Made by a program: the position numbers and the translations under genes
Part shown: one piece after another, positions 1 to 7,495 of the stretch
Numbering within the stretch: position 1 is the stretch's first letter
How the letters are laid out: every line of letters starts with the position of its first letter
The notes under the pieces: generated by a model
Databases searched by the model: none
What the model was told of the DNA's origin: nothing
The model's input: the letters and a program-made list of their open reading frames with translations, nothing else
Source: Bacillota bacterium
GTDB lineage: Bacteria > Bacillota > Bacilli > Paenibacillales > Paenibacillaceae
Direction: 5' to 3'
DNA length: 64,000 nucleotides
NCBI GenBank assembly: GCA_023391635.1
Contig: JAEWAQ010000076.1
Location: 124,001 to 188,000 of the forward strand

Positions 1-1
1 T

Positions 2-283
2 TTCATCTCCCTGGAACCGGATCCCGTTCGCCCCGGACGCAAGGCGACGCTGGTGCTGGAGACCCGACCCGGCGCGTCGCTGGATCTGTCCGTGCTCTAC
101 AAGAGCGGGCAGAGTCAGGCCAAGCATCTGGGTACGGCCGTTGCGGACGAATCCGGAAGGATCGCCTGGACGTGGCACGTATCGGGAAATACGACTTCGG
201 GCGAATGGACGTGGGCGGTTCGCGGAGAGGGCGGCGCAAGCTATTCGCAGACATTTCGGGTGGAGCGTACGACGGATAAGTGA
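2..283 (+). CDS. C-terminal part of a secreted Ig-like domain protein (5' truncated)
   Basis: The frame is open from the left edge and stops with TGA at 281-283, so only about 93 C-terminal residues are present. The residues form an Ig-like beta-sandwich pattern: a start resembling DPVRPGRKATLVLETRPGAS, then YKSG, then W-T-W-H-V and TTSGEWTW. This alternation (P-G-x-x-A-S-L, YKSG, TWxV, T-x-x-G) resembles the C-terminal Ig-like modules found on Firmicutes secreted nucleases and cell-wall proteins. A GTG codon at 53 could serve as a start, but the pattern already runs upstream of it. The catalytic part, if any, lies outside the window, so the real function is unknown. Confidence 0.6.
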   Translation, partial: FISLEPDPVRPGRKATLVLETRPGASLDLSVLYKSGQSQAKHLGTAVADESGRIAWTWHVSGNTTSGEWTWAVRGEGGASYSQTFRVERTTDK

Positions 284-294
284 GGGTGCGGAAT

Positions 295-322
295 TTGACA
301 TACAGTAATCCATTCGTACACG
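295..322 (+). promoter_or_regulatory. candidate sigma-A promoter before prepilin peptidase
   Basis: TTGACA at 295-300 is followed after 16 bases by TACACG at 317-322. The -35 is perfect and the -10 is weak. It lies in the 110-bp gap before the prepilin peptidase gene. A 10-bp palindrome CCCTATAGGG sits at about 354-363, between the promoter and the start codon. Inference only. Confidence 0.35.
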
Positions 323-394
323 GGAGATGTTCTTTTCAACCGAAGGAGCGACCCCTATAGGGAGGATGTTCTTTGGCAGAAGGGGGGACTGGCG

Positions 395-892
395 TTGGGA
401 GACTGGATCGGGATCGGTACGATGACGCTGCTTGCTTTCGGAAGCTGGACCGACTTACGGAAGATGAGGATTCCGAATCGGTTGACGGCTGGATTCGCCG
501 CAGGCGGACTCGTGTTTCATGCGATCGGGTCGGGCTGGAGCGGCTTGATGGAATCGCTTGTCGGCGGGGTCGCGGGCGCGCTGCCGTTTCTCCTGCTGTA
601 TCGGTTCGGAGGGGTCGGAGCAGGCGATATTAAATGGTTTGCCGCCTACGGTACATGGGCCGGTGCCGTGCCTGTCCTGCGCTTGATGATCGATTCCGTG
701 CTGATCGCGGGCGCCTTGTCCATGCTGCTCCTGTCGCTGCGGCTTCCGGGGATTCGCCGCCTGGGCGGCAAGCTGCCATGGCCGTGGGGGAAGCATCCGT
801 CGTTGCCGGGCAGGGGCGCCGTGTTTCCGTTCATGTTGGCGGTCATTCCCGGTTATGCGTGGCTGTGGTTGCACGGCAGCAGTTTGATTTGA
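395..892 (+). CDS. A24-family prepilin peptidase (Tad/CpaA type)
   Basis: A 165-residue integral membrane protein. It has the two aspartates of type IV prepilin peptidases: one in SWTDLRKMRIPN near residue 20 and one in the GxGD motif (GAGDIKWF) near residue 76. It lacks the N-terminal methyltransferase domain, as in short CpaA/TadV enzymes that process Flp-type pilins. The TTG at 395 is chosen because AGGGGGG lies 7 bases upstream and the protein then starts directly in the first membrane segment. The FHA/DUF6382 protein downstream is a type often seen beside Tad secretion genes, which fits. No pilin or TadA ATPase is visible in the window. Confidence 0.85.
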   Translation: MGDWIGIGTMTLLAFGSWTDLRKMRIPNRLTAGFAAGGLVFHAIGSGWSGLMESLVGGVAGALPFLLLYRFGGVGAGDIKWFAAYGTWAGAVPVLRLMIDSVLIAGALSMLLLSLRLPGIRRLGGKLPWPWGKHPSLPGRGAVFPFMLAVIPGYAWLWLHGSSLI

Positions 893-893
893 A

Positions 894-923
894 AATATAA
901 GACTTTACAAGTTTCACCTGTTA
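894..923. repeat. left copy of a ~30-bp direct repeat flanking the 51-bp array
   Basis: The segment with core AATATAAGACTTTA and TTTCACCTG recurs almost unchanged at 1228-1257. The two copies bracket the tandem array. The second copy lies just before the FHA gene leader. Confidence 0.7.
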
Positions 924-925
924 TC

Positions 926-1167
926 GTGGGCACCAAGCGCCGAATTACCCAACCAAACCGGGTAATCATGTCCCACGTGGGCTCCAAGCGTCGAATTACC
1001 CAACGAAACCGGGTAATCACGTGCCGCGTGGGCACCAAGCGCCGAATGACCCAACCAAACCGGGTAATCACGTCCCACGTGGGCACCAAGCGTCGAATTA
1101 CCCAACGAAACTGGGTAATCACGTCCCACGTGGGCACCAAGCGCCGAATGACCCAACCAAACCGGGT
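926..1167. repeat. 51-bp tandem repeat array, 5 copies (last partial)
   Basis: Copies start at 926, 977, 1028, 1079 and 1130, exactly 51 bp apart. Each unit opens GTGGGC[A/T]CCAAGCG and contains ATTACCC and GGGTAAT as inverted arms around a 9-base loop (copies 3 and 5 read ATGACCC, breaking one pair). The joint between units is the palindrome CCCACGTGGG. Because 51 is a multiple of 3, frames stay open on both strands and give 17-residue peptide repeats. There is no spacer variation, so it is not CRISPR. The gene-free stretch 893-1340 holds this array, its flanking repeats and the leader hairpin at 1279-1319. Confidence 0.9.
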
Positions 1168-1227
1168 ATTTCTTTCATAATCGGGATGGGGTACATTTTA
1201 AGCAACAAATGATTTGGGATACAGCCC

Positions 1228-1257
1228 AAATATAAGACTTTATAACTTTCACCTGTC
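1228..1257. repeat. right copy of the ~30-bp direct repeat flanking the array
   Basis: Near-identical to 894-923 (core AATATAAGACTTTATAACTT, then TCACCTGT). It could be a mobile-element scar, a duplicated promoter region, or the outermost part of the repeat system. Confidence 0.7.
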
Positions 1258-1278
1258 ATGATTACGCTTATATTTCTC

Positions 1279-1319
1279 GAAAAACGGAACCGTCCTAAAG
1301 GATGGAGAAGCCGTTTTTC
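1279..1319 (+). promoter_or_regulatory. leader hairpin before the FHA-domain gene
   Basis: Arms GAAAAACGG (1279-1287) and CCGTTTTTC (1311-1319) enclose an inner stem CCGTCC/GGATGG around TAAA. The 3' arm is T-rich, so the element resembles an intrinsic terminator or attenuator. It ends 21 bases before the ATG at 1341 and includes the alternative upstream start for that gene, which argues for the downstream start. Confidence 0.5.
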
Positions 1320-1340
1320 TCGTCAAGGGAGGTTGCGGTG

Positions 1341-3089
1341 ATGAACAAGGGGAGCTTGCGATTCCGTTTCGAACAGCGCAGAGGGCATTATCTGGTCGTG
1401 GAAGGTTCCGAAGATCGGCCGCTGACGAGGCGGGACTGCGACGAATTCCAACTGCGAATGTTGACGGCTTGCGAGGTGCCGGGGCTCCTGAAGCTGGAGG
1501 CGGAAGAAATCGACGGACGATTGTCGCTGCGATATGCCTTGTCCGGCACGCGGATGCTGTCGCAAATGATACGGGCGAACAAAATGACGATGGCGGCATA
1601 TTTGGGAGCACTGTGCCGGCTGGCGGAAGTCATGGAGGACTGCCGTCTCTATGTGTTGAACCCGGGATGCATGCTGCTGGACGATGATCGCATTTTCGTC
1701 GGTCAAGCCGGTGAGCAGGACTTGAAATTCGTCTACTTGCCGATAACGGCGGAAGAAACGGGTTCGGTCAATGGCATGGAAACGTTGATCGTCCGCTGGG
1801 TGATGCAGGTCGCGAACCCGGACGGCAAGGCGATCCAACAGACGCTTCGCATCGCGGCGTCCCCGGAGTTCAAGCCGACGGCATTGAGCAGGTTCGCCAG
1901 AGCATACATGGCGGGAAATCAATCTGCAGCTTTCGGCATCTCCGAAGCTTCGGCGGGGGTTGAGGTGGCGACAGGGAGCTCGGAGCAGGGGAGTCATGGG
2001 CGTGCAGCTTACGGATTCGCTGCTGGTTCATGGGATGCAGCGGCGGCAACGGATATTGCGAACAAAGGACGGCATCCGGGAAGCGGACACGGCTTCGCGA
2101 GCGATTCCGCTTCATCCGGCAAGCAGACAGGCGCTGCTTCTGCGGATGCTTCGCCAAGGTGGCGCTGGTTCCAGCCCGCTTCGAGCGATGCGAACAGCAT
2201 GTCTGCGATGCTCGGCGACGTTTCCGATCCTTACGGTGAAGCGCCGGAAGCGCCCACTTCCCCCGCCTCGGACGGAGGACGCAAGCAGGTGGTGCTGCTG
2301 TGCGCGGCGTTCGGGATCATCGCGATCGCCTGGCGCTGGGGATATGCGGCATATCCCGGCGCAGCCGGTCTGTCGCTTTCGCTGGGCGTTACTGTCGCCG
2401 TGCTCGCGGCAGCCGGTTGGCTATCGATCTCATTTCGGCGGGCAGAGCGGGGCGCTGAGCTTGAGGAAAATCGCTCCAAATCGCTGCACGAATCACATGT
2501 ACAGCTGCCTATAGGCCCGAAGGCAGCCCCCGCGCATGATGGAGCTGCCGGACTTGGCGTAGCAAAAGACGATGATCGCGAATCTCGCGGAGCTGATGAG
2601 AAGGCCGGGGAACGCGAAGATTACGGCGCAGCCTTCAGGAGGATCGGGCAATCCGGAGAAGCCGAATCTTTGCGTACGGGCGCGGGTATCGACAATGCTT
2701 GCTGGGAGGAAGACCGCACGCAATTTCTGGAATCTCATCCGGGCAATCCGGGCAGCAAGGAATCGTCGATTTACTATCTGGCATGGGAATCGGAGACGCA
2801 GACGCCGCCGATTCCTTTGACCGGCGCATCCCTCATTATTGGCCGTTCGCGGGAAGCGTCCGGCCATGTGGATGTGACGCCGGGCATTTCCCGCGCGCAC
2901 CTGGAATTGCTGCGCACCGGCGAAGGCTGGACGGCAACCGATCTGGGCTCTCGCAACGGCTCGAAGCTGAACGGCGCGACGATGGTCGCCTATGAATCGT
3001 ATCCGCTTCAGCCGGATGACGCGATCGAGCTCGCCGGCGCCGCCGTCTATCGATTGAAGTTCGGGAAGCCGCAACAGCAGGCCAGTTGA
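1341..3089 (+). CDS. DUF6382 and FHA domain membrane protein
   Basis: A protein of 582 residues. The N-terminal ~190 residues match the DUF6382 type: a compact domain starting near RFRFEQRRGHYLVVEG with the segment LNPGCMLLDDDRIFVG. A low-complexity Ala/Gly/Ser linker follows, then two membrane segments (about 316-334 and 341-363), a charged linker, and a C-terminal FHA domain (about 490-575). The FHA domain keeps GRS near its start, SRxH (SRAHLEL) and the SRNG turn used to bind phosphothreonine. The ATG at 1341 is preferred over one at 1302: AAGGGAGG lies 8 bases upstream, and 1302 falls inside the leader hairpin. Such proteins usually accompany Tad/Flp pilus genes; the neighbouring prepilin peptidase supports that. 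The phosphorylated partner is unknown. Confidence 0.8.
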   Translation: MNKGSLRFRFEQRRGHYLVVEGSEDRPLTRRDCDEFQLRMLTACEVPGLLKLEAEEIDGRLSLRYALSGTRMLSQMIRANKMTMAAYLGALCRLAEVMEDCRLYVLNPGCMLLDDDRIFVGQAGEQDLKFVYLPITAEETGSVNGMETLIVRWVMQVANPDGKAIQQTLRIAASPEFKPTALSRFARAYMAGNQSAAFGISEASAGVEVATGSSEQGSHGRAAYGFAAGSWDAAAATDIANKGRHPGSGHGFASDSASSGKQTGAASADASPRWRWFQPASSDANSMSAMLGDVSDPYGEAPEAPTSPASDGGRKQVVLLCAAFGIIAIAWRWGYAAYPGAAGLSLSLGVTVAVLAAAGWLSISFRRAERGAELEENRSKSLHESHVQLPIGPKAAPAHDGAAGLGVAKDDDRESRGADEKAGEREDYGAAFRRIGQSGEAESLRTGAGIDNACWEEDRTQFLESHPGNPGSKESSIYYLAWESETQTPPIPLTGASLIIGRSREASGHVDVTPGISRAHLELLRTGEGWTATDLGSRNGSKLNGATMVAYESYPLQPDDAIELAGAAVYRLKFGKPQQQAS

Positions 3090-3144
3090 GCCCTCAGGCA
3101 AGTTTAAAGGGGAGCAAGGCAAGCGAACTGCCAGCGGTCGAGCG

Positions 3145-3183
3145 AAAAAGACGCTCTACCGGACAAGGTCCCGGAGAGCGTCT
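3145..3183 (-). terminator. intrinsic terminator overlapping the stop codon of the minus-strand epimerase gene
   Basis: Arms AGACGCTCT (3149-3157) and AGAGCGTCT (3175-3183), extended by an inner CCGG pairing, are followed on the minus strand by five T (complement of 3145-3149). The TAG stop of the gene (3158-3156) lies in the stem. It would stop minus-strand transcription and may also act on the converging FHA transcript. Confidence 0.8.
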
Positions 3184-4184
3184 TCCAAGCGCGGATAAGC
3201 GAACTTGTAGCCCAGATCCAGCGCTTTGCGGGGCATTGCACGCTGGCCGGTCAATACGAGCGTGCTCATCTCGCCGAGCAGCGGCTTGAGCAGAGGGCCA
3301 GGCACCGGGAACCAGTGAGGCCGATGCATGGCGGCCGCGAGGGCGCGTCCGAACGCGTCGTTCGTGACGGGATCCGGAGCAACGGCGTTCAGCGGTCCGC
3401 GCACTTCCGCGCGATCCAGGCTGAACAGGATCAGTCCGACCATGTCCTGCAGATGGATCCACGGCATTCCTTGCCGTCCGTGGCCCATCCGTCCGCCGGC
3501 GAATAACCGGTAGGGCAGACGCAGCAGCGGGAATGCGCCGCCGCTGCGGGCGACGACCAGTCCGATGCGCAGCTTGACCAGGCGCTCGGCCGGGATGCCG
3601 TCTGCCGCCGCTTCCCAGGCGATCACCGTCTCGCCAAGGAAGTCGGCAGGCGCAGCAGGACAATTTTCGTCGAAAATCGACTCATCGACAGGATGGGACG
3701 GCGAGCCTTCATCGTACACAGCTTGGCTGCCCGCGCGGCCTGTTCGACGATCCAGCGAACCTTTAGGCTTTTCAGCCACCGAGTGACCGTACAAGGAAAT
3801 ACCGGATGCATTCACGACGACGGGCGGCGGCGCGGACATTCGGCGGAAGATCGCGGCTATGCGTTCAGCAGCAATCACTCGCGAATCGACGATCCGCCGC
3901 TTGGCCGCGGCCGTCCAGCGCTGGTTGATCGATTCACCGGCCAAGTTGACAACGGCGTCGAACCCATCGAAGCGCTCTGCCGACTGCTCCCATTCGTCCC
4001 ATGTCACGTAACGAGGAGCAGACGCGGCGACCGTGCCGTTGCCGGCATGACCGGCAATCTGCAGCGAAGCCGAAGCATCTGTCCGCTTGCGGGTCACGAT
4101 CCACACCTCGTCTCCCCGCGCCAGCAGCGCCTTCGTCAGCGCCGTCCCGACGAACCCCGTTCCGCCGCATATCAATAGACGCAA
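3156..4184 (-). CDS. TIGR01777 family NAD(P)-binding epimerase
   Basis: A protein of 342 residues of the extended short-chain dehydrogenase superfamily. It starts (M)RLLICGGTGFVGTALT, giving the GxxGxxG dinucleotide fold, and has ASGISLYG, a variant of the Ser/Tyr-x-x-x-Lys region. The C-terminal DUF1731 segment (from about PGPLLKPLLGEMS to the end) is characteristic of the YfcH/TIGR01777 family. Substrate is unknown for the family. The start is TTG at 4184: GGGAGGG lies 7 bases upstream, and the longer reading from 4226 would overlap the preceding lipoprotein gene and add a charged, non-family N-terminus. Downstream end is inside a terminator. Confidence 0.88.
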   Translation of the reverse strand: MRLLICGGTGFVGTALTKALLARGDEVWIVTRKRTDASASLQIAGHAGNGTVAASAPRYVTWDEWEQSAERFDGFDAVVNLAGESINQRWTAAAKRRIVDSRVIAAERIAAIFRRMSAPPPVVVNASGISLYGHSVAEKPKGSLDRRTGRAGSQAVYDEGSPSHPVDESIFDENCPAAPADFLGETVIAWEAAADGIPAERLVKLRIGLVVARSGGAFPLLRLPYRLFAGGRMGHGRQGMPWIHLQDMVGLILFSLDRAEVRGPLNAVAPDPVTNDAFGRALAAAMHRPHWFPVPGPLLKPLLGEMSTLVLTGQRAMPRKALDLGYKFAYPRLEDALRDLVR

Positions 4185-4203
4185 GCGGTATCCCTCCCGG
4201 TCA

Positions 4204-4623
4204 TCAAGCTTTGTCGATCGCTTCAATCGTCAATAACTGGATTTGTTCTCCGTCTACATCCATGTTTTTTGCCGAGTACTGGAACTTCACGCGCGTGCCC
4301 ATTTCCCATTCCGAAACTTTATCGGCCGTATCCATATCGATCTGGAACGCCGTTGCCTCGCCATTCAATATGATTTCAATCGAATGCCCGTCGATCATGC
4401 CGGTATACTCGCCTTCGGCTTGCTTTACGCTCGCATCGTCAGTTGCTGAAGCCGATGGGCCAGTGGTTGCAGGCGGCGTAACGACCGAATCGCTGGAGCC
4501 TGGGCTGGGACTCGTCGCCTGATTTTCCTTATTCGATGAACTGTTGCTGCATGCCGTCACGGTCAGCGCAATCGCCAGACAAGCCGCGCTCAAGGCCAAA
4601 CTTTTCATTTTACGAGATTTCAT
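4204..4623 (-). CDS. small lipoprotein of unknown function
   Basis: A protein of 139 residues with a lysine-rich N-terminus, a hydrophobic segment and the lipobox LTVTAC, so it should be a diacylglyceryl-modified extracytoplasmic lipoprotein. A Ser/Thr/Pro/Ala-rich linker (about 25-65) leads to a ~70-residue beta-rich domain (EGEYTGMIDGHSIEIILNGE ...). The start is supported by AGGAGG 8 bases upstream. It lies 19 bases ahead of the epimerase gene on the same strand, so co-transcription is likely. The C-terminal domain resembles small OB-like metal or oligonucleotide-binding modules, but I cannot assign a family. Confidence 0.8.
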   Translation of the reverse strand: MKSRKMKSLALSAACLAIALTVTACSNSSSNKENQATSPSPGSSDSVVTPPATTGPSASATDDASVKQAEGEYTGMIDGHSIEIILNGEATAFQIDMDTADKVSEWEMGTRVKFQYSAKNMDVDGEQIQLLTIEAIDKA

Positions 4624-4682
4624 TCAGGAGCACCTCCTACCCTATATAGACGGAACGAGGCGCCAAAGGTTTCGAAATGCGG

Positions 4683-5117
4683 TTAACTGATCAAGTGCCG
4701 ATAGGGAGTGTAATCGATCTGATTTTTCTCCAGGAACGCTTTCAAGCTCTTATGGTCGCGCTTGGGCGTCGCCAGGATGTAACCTTCGATGCAATGTTTC
4801 TCCGTCACGGCCGCAGCGCCGCTTTCCACGGCGACTTGTCCGATCTTCGCGGCGATCGAGTGGCGGGCTATGTCGCGGAAAGCCGTCGGCACCGGGGATA
4901 CAAGCTTCTCCAGGAACGCTTTGGACTCTTCCGTCCAGAGCGACCGGCTGCGCTCCACCCAGTAATTTTGCCAATCGAGCTTGGATTTCCCGTCCCGCTG
5001 CGGCAGCACCTTCAGAAACTTGCGGAACATAAAGAAACCGCCGATCGTCATGAATGCGAGCAATACCACGGTCCAGAATCCGATCATCCACATATACCAA
5101 TCCGGCGCGTTTTTCAT
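4683..5117 (-). CDS. DUF2621 family membrane protein (YneK-like)
   Basis: A protein of 144 residues. One N-terminal membrane segment (about 8-30, WMIGFWTVVLLAFMTIGGFF) precedes a cytosolic domain with WQNYWVERSRSLW and a C-terminal part ending DYTPYRHLIS. This is the layout of Bacillus YneK and the DUF2621 family, of unknown function. On the complementary strand an open frame continues into nfo, but membrane-protein composition and family match support the minus strand. The gene is divergent from nfo. GAGGTGATAAC precedes the start. Confidence 0.8.
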   Translation of the reverse strand: MKNAPDWYMWMIGFWTVVLLAFMTIGGFFMFRKFLKVLPQRDGKSKLDWQNYWVERSRSLWTEESKAFLEKLVSPVPTAFRDIARHSIAAKIGQVAVESGAAAVTEKHCIEGYILATPKRDHKSLKAFLEKNQIDYTPYRHLIS

Positions 5118-5225
5118 CTGTTATCACCTCGCCCACAAATTATAACGCATTTCTTTCTTTATTTCGATCTTCGCGATACAATAGAGAGTGATTCTTTTTC
5201 GACGATATCCGGGAGGGGTTCGCGT

Positions 5226-6347
5226 ATGCTTAAGATCGGTTCTCATGTTTCATTCTCAGACAAAGGGCTGCTGACGGCGACAAATGAAGCGGTATCTTAC
5301 GGCTCCAGCACGTTCATGATCTATACGGGGGCGCCTCAGAATACCCGCCGCAAACCGATCGACGATTTGTATATACCCGAAGGCAAGGAAGCGATGGCGG
5401 GTGCGGGAATCGGCGAGATCGTCGTGCACGCGCCCTATATTATCAATCTGGGTTCGTATAAGGAAGCGACGTACCGGCTCGCGGTCGATTTCCTGCAGGA
5501 AGAAATCCGCAGGACGCACGCGATCGGCGTGAATAATATCGTGCTGCATCCCGGCGCTTATACCGAGAAGGACCCGGAATACGGCATCGCCAGAATCGCC
5601 GAAGGGTTAAGCGAGGTGCTGGAAGGCACGAAGGAATGCCAAGTCAACATCGCGCTGGAGACGATGGCGGGCAAAGGGACGGAAATTGGCCGTTCCTTCG
5701 AAGAGCTCGCCGCCATTATCGAGAAGGTGCCGTCAAACGACCGCTTGACCGTGTGCATGGACACCTGCCACATTCACGATGCAGGCTATGACGTGGTCGG
5801 CGATTTCGACGGCGTGCTGCGCAAGTTCGACGATATCATCGGGCTGAATCGGCTTGCCGTCATCCATGTGAACGACAGCAAGAACCCGCAAGGCGCGGCC
5901 AAGGACCGCCATGCACCGATCGGCTCCGGGTGGATCGGATTCGAGGGGATTGCGGGCGTCGTCCGCCACGAGGCGCTGCGGGAAAAGCCGTTCGTGCTGG
6001 AAACGCCCTGGATCGGGAAAACGGAGCGTCCGATGTACGAAGCGGAAATCGCGCTGTTGCGGGGCGACGTGGAAGAGCGGTTCGGCGGCGAGTTTCTGAC
6101 GGACGTGGAGCGGCTGCATCACTTCTTCTCGAAGCAGGACATTGACCCTCGTTCCTATATATTGAACACATGGGAATTGCTCAAGACAGACGCCAAAGCG
6201 AAGAAAGCCGATCCCCGCGAGCCGATGGAACGGCTGTATGACCTGGCGATCGAGCATCGCGTGCTGTCCGGCGATTACAGCGAAGAAGCGGTGAACCAGC
6301 GGCTGACCGCCTCGTTCGCGGGCGAGAAGTGGCTGGCAACGATATAA
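5226..6347 (+). CDS. nfo: deoxyribonuclease IV (apurinic/apyrimidinic endonuclease) with C-terminal extension
   Basis: A protein of 373 residues of the endonuclease IV TIM-barrel family, which cuts DNA 5' of abasic sites in base excision repair. All nine metal ligands of the three-metal site can be placed: H68, H108, E145, D179, H182, H214, D227, H229, E259. Family members are usually 280-300 residues; here about 85 more follow residue 285, with a charged helix-rich tail (DAKAKKADPREPMERLYDL ...). The ATG at 5226 is used, with GGGAGGGG upstream; longer open-frame readings run antisense through the DUF2621 gene. It is followed by a hairpin and purU. Confidence 0.93.
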   Translation: MLKIGSHVSFSDKGLLTATNEAVSYGSSTFMIYTGAPQNTRRKPIDDLYIPEGKEAMAGAGIGEIVVHAPYIINLGSYKEATYRLAVDFLQEEIRRTHAIGVNNIVLHPGAYTEKDPEYGIARIAEGLSEVLEGTKECQVNIALETMAGKGTEIGRSFEELAAIIEKVPSNDRLTVCMDTCHIHDAGYDVVGDFDGVLRKFDDIIGLNRLAVIHVNDSKNPQGAAKDRHAPIGSGWIGFEGIAGVVRHEALREKPFVLETPWIGKTERPMYEAEIALLRGDVEERFGGEFLTDVERLHHFFSKQDIDPRSYILNTWELLKTDAKAKKADPREPMERLYDLAIEHRVLSGDYSEEAVNQRLTASFAGEKWLATI

Positions 6348-6352
6348 GACAG

Positions 6353-6382
6353 ACATAGGCGCGGCCGAGGCTGCGCCTATGT
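6353..6382. terminator. 10-bp stem hairpin between nfo and purU
   Basis: ACATAGGCGC (6353-6362) pairs perfectly with GCGCCTATGT (6373-6382). No T-tract follows, so it may be a processing or weak termination site rather than a full terminator. The alternative purU start at 6381 would fall in this stem, arguing for the later ATG. Confidence 0.5.
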
Positions 6383-6413
6383 GGCAGCAAGGAAAGGAGA
6401 CATCGAGCACCTC

Positions 6414-7316
6414 ATGAAAGACCAAGCTTATCAATCGCAGGAAACCGCGCACCGTCCGGAGAACGCGAACCGCGCGCGCATGCTCATATCCTGTCCGGAC
6501 AAGCCGGGCATCGTCGCGGCGGTCTCGCAGTTCCTGTACGAGCAAGGCGCGAATATTATCCAATCCGACCAATATACGATGGATCCCGAAGGCGGCATGT
6601 TCTTCATGCGGATCGCGTTCGACCTGGATGGATTGGAGCAGCGTCTGCCGACGCTGCAAGAAGATTTCAACCGGGTGTCCGACCGGTTCTCGATGCGCTG
6701 GAGCATTTTCCGCGCCAGTCGGCGCAAGCGGATCGCGCTGTTCGTGTCCAAGGAAGACCACTGCCTGCTGGAACTGCTGTGGCAATGGCAGGCGGGCGAT
6801 CTCGACGCGACGATCAGCATGGTCATCAGCAACCATGATCATATGCGGAGTTTGGTGGAGCCCTTCGGCATTCCGTATTACCACATTCCTGTCACGCCGG
6901 AGACGAAGGCGGACGCGGAGCGGCAGCAGCTCGAGTTGACGGCGGGCAAGGTAGACCTGGTCGTGCTTGCGCGCTACATGCAGATCATCACGCCGAAGTT
7001 CATCGAACGGTTCCCGAACCGGATCATCAACATCCACCATTCCTTCCTGCCGGCGTTCGTCGGCGGCAAGCCGTATCAGCAGGCCTACAATCGCGGCGTC
7101 AAGCTGATCGGAGCCACGGCGCATTACGTGACGGAAGAACTGGACGGCGGTCCGATTATCGAGCAGGACGTGCAGCGCGTCAGCCACCGCGAAGACGTAA
7201 GCGACCTGAAGCGGATCGGCCGCCACATCGAACGCACCGTCCTGGCGCGAGCGATCAAGTGGCATGTGGAAGACCGCTTGCTCGTGTACCAGAATAAGAC
7301 CGTCGCCTTCGTGTAA
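6414..7316 (+). CDS. purU: formyltetrahydrofolate deformylase
   Basis: A protein of 300 residues that hydrolyses 10-formyl-THF to formate and THF. The N-terminal ACT domain begins near RMLISCPDKPGIVAAVSQFL. The C-terminal formyltransferase fold has SNHDH, VLARYMQI and the catalytic stretch NIHHSFLPAFVGGKPYQQA, followed by ATAHYVTEELDGGPIIEQ, the hallmark hydrolase/transferase signature. The ATG at 6414 is preferred over a GTG at 6381, which lies in the preceding hairpin. The AAAGGAG is about 14 bases upstream, a rather long spacing. Confidence 0.93.
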   Translation: MKDQAYQSQETAHRPENANRARMLISCPDKPGIVAAVSQFLYEQGANIIQSDQYTMDPEGGMFFMRIAFDLDGLEQRLPTLQEDFNRVSDRFSMRWSIFRASRRKRIALFVSKEDHCLLELLWQWQAGDLDATISMVISNHDHMRSLVEPFGIPYYHIPVTPETKADAERQQLELTAGKVDLVVLARYMQIITPKFIERFPNRIINIHHSFLPAFVGGKPYQQAYNRGVKLIGATAHYVTEELDGGPIIEQDVQRVSHREDVSDLKRIGRHIERTVLARAIKWHVEDRLLVYQNKTVAFV

Positions 7317-7382
7317 AGCCGGCGGAAGCGGCAACAAACGAACAATAAACAATTAACGGAACAGCAAATCGCTGCAGATCAA

Positions 7383-7425
7383 GCGCGTCGTAACCGGGAA
7401 CTCTTTCCGCTGAGACGCGTTTTTT
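7383..7425 (+). terminator. probable intrinsic terminator after purU
   Basis: GCGCGTC (7383-7389) pairs with GACGCGT (7414-7420), and six T follow. The loop is long (24 nt) with little internal pairing. It lies 67 bases past purU. The rest of the 312-bp gap to tkt holds a possible small ORF (7496-7597). Confidence 0.5.
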
Positions 7426-7495
7426 GCTGATTCGTCCATCGCCTTGGAGGCGAACGTAGGGTCGCGAATTTATCGGCAGAAAGGAGGCGGGTTCG

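Noticed and set aside
926..1180. Open frames across the first 51-bp array as genes for repeat proteins
   Set aside because: Both strands are open only because the period is a multiple of three; no ribosome site or non-repeat domain supports a gene.
4677..5225. N-terminal extension of nfo upstream of 5226
   Set aside because: It runs antisense through the DUF2621 gene, is rich in residues unlike endonuclease IV, and a good ribosome site precedes 5226.
5733..7352. 539-codon minus-strand open frame
   Set aside because: It is the shadow of nfo and purU, both with full family motifs; composition is typical of antisense high-GC frames.
7451..7464. LexA (SOS) box CGAACGTAGGGTCG before tkt
   Set aside because: One half-site base is wrong, and no SOS gene follows directly; likely chance.
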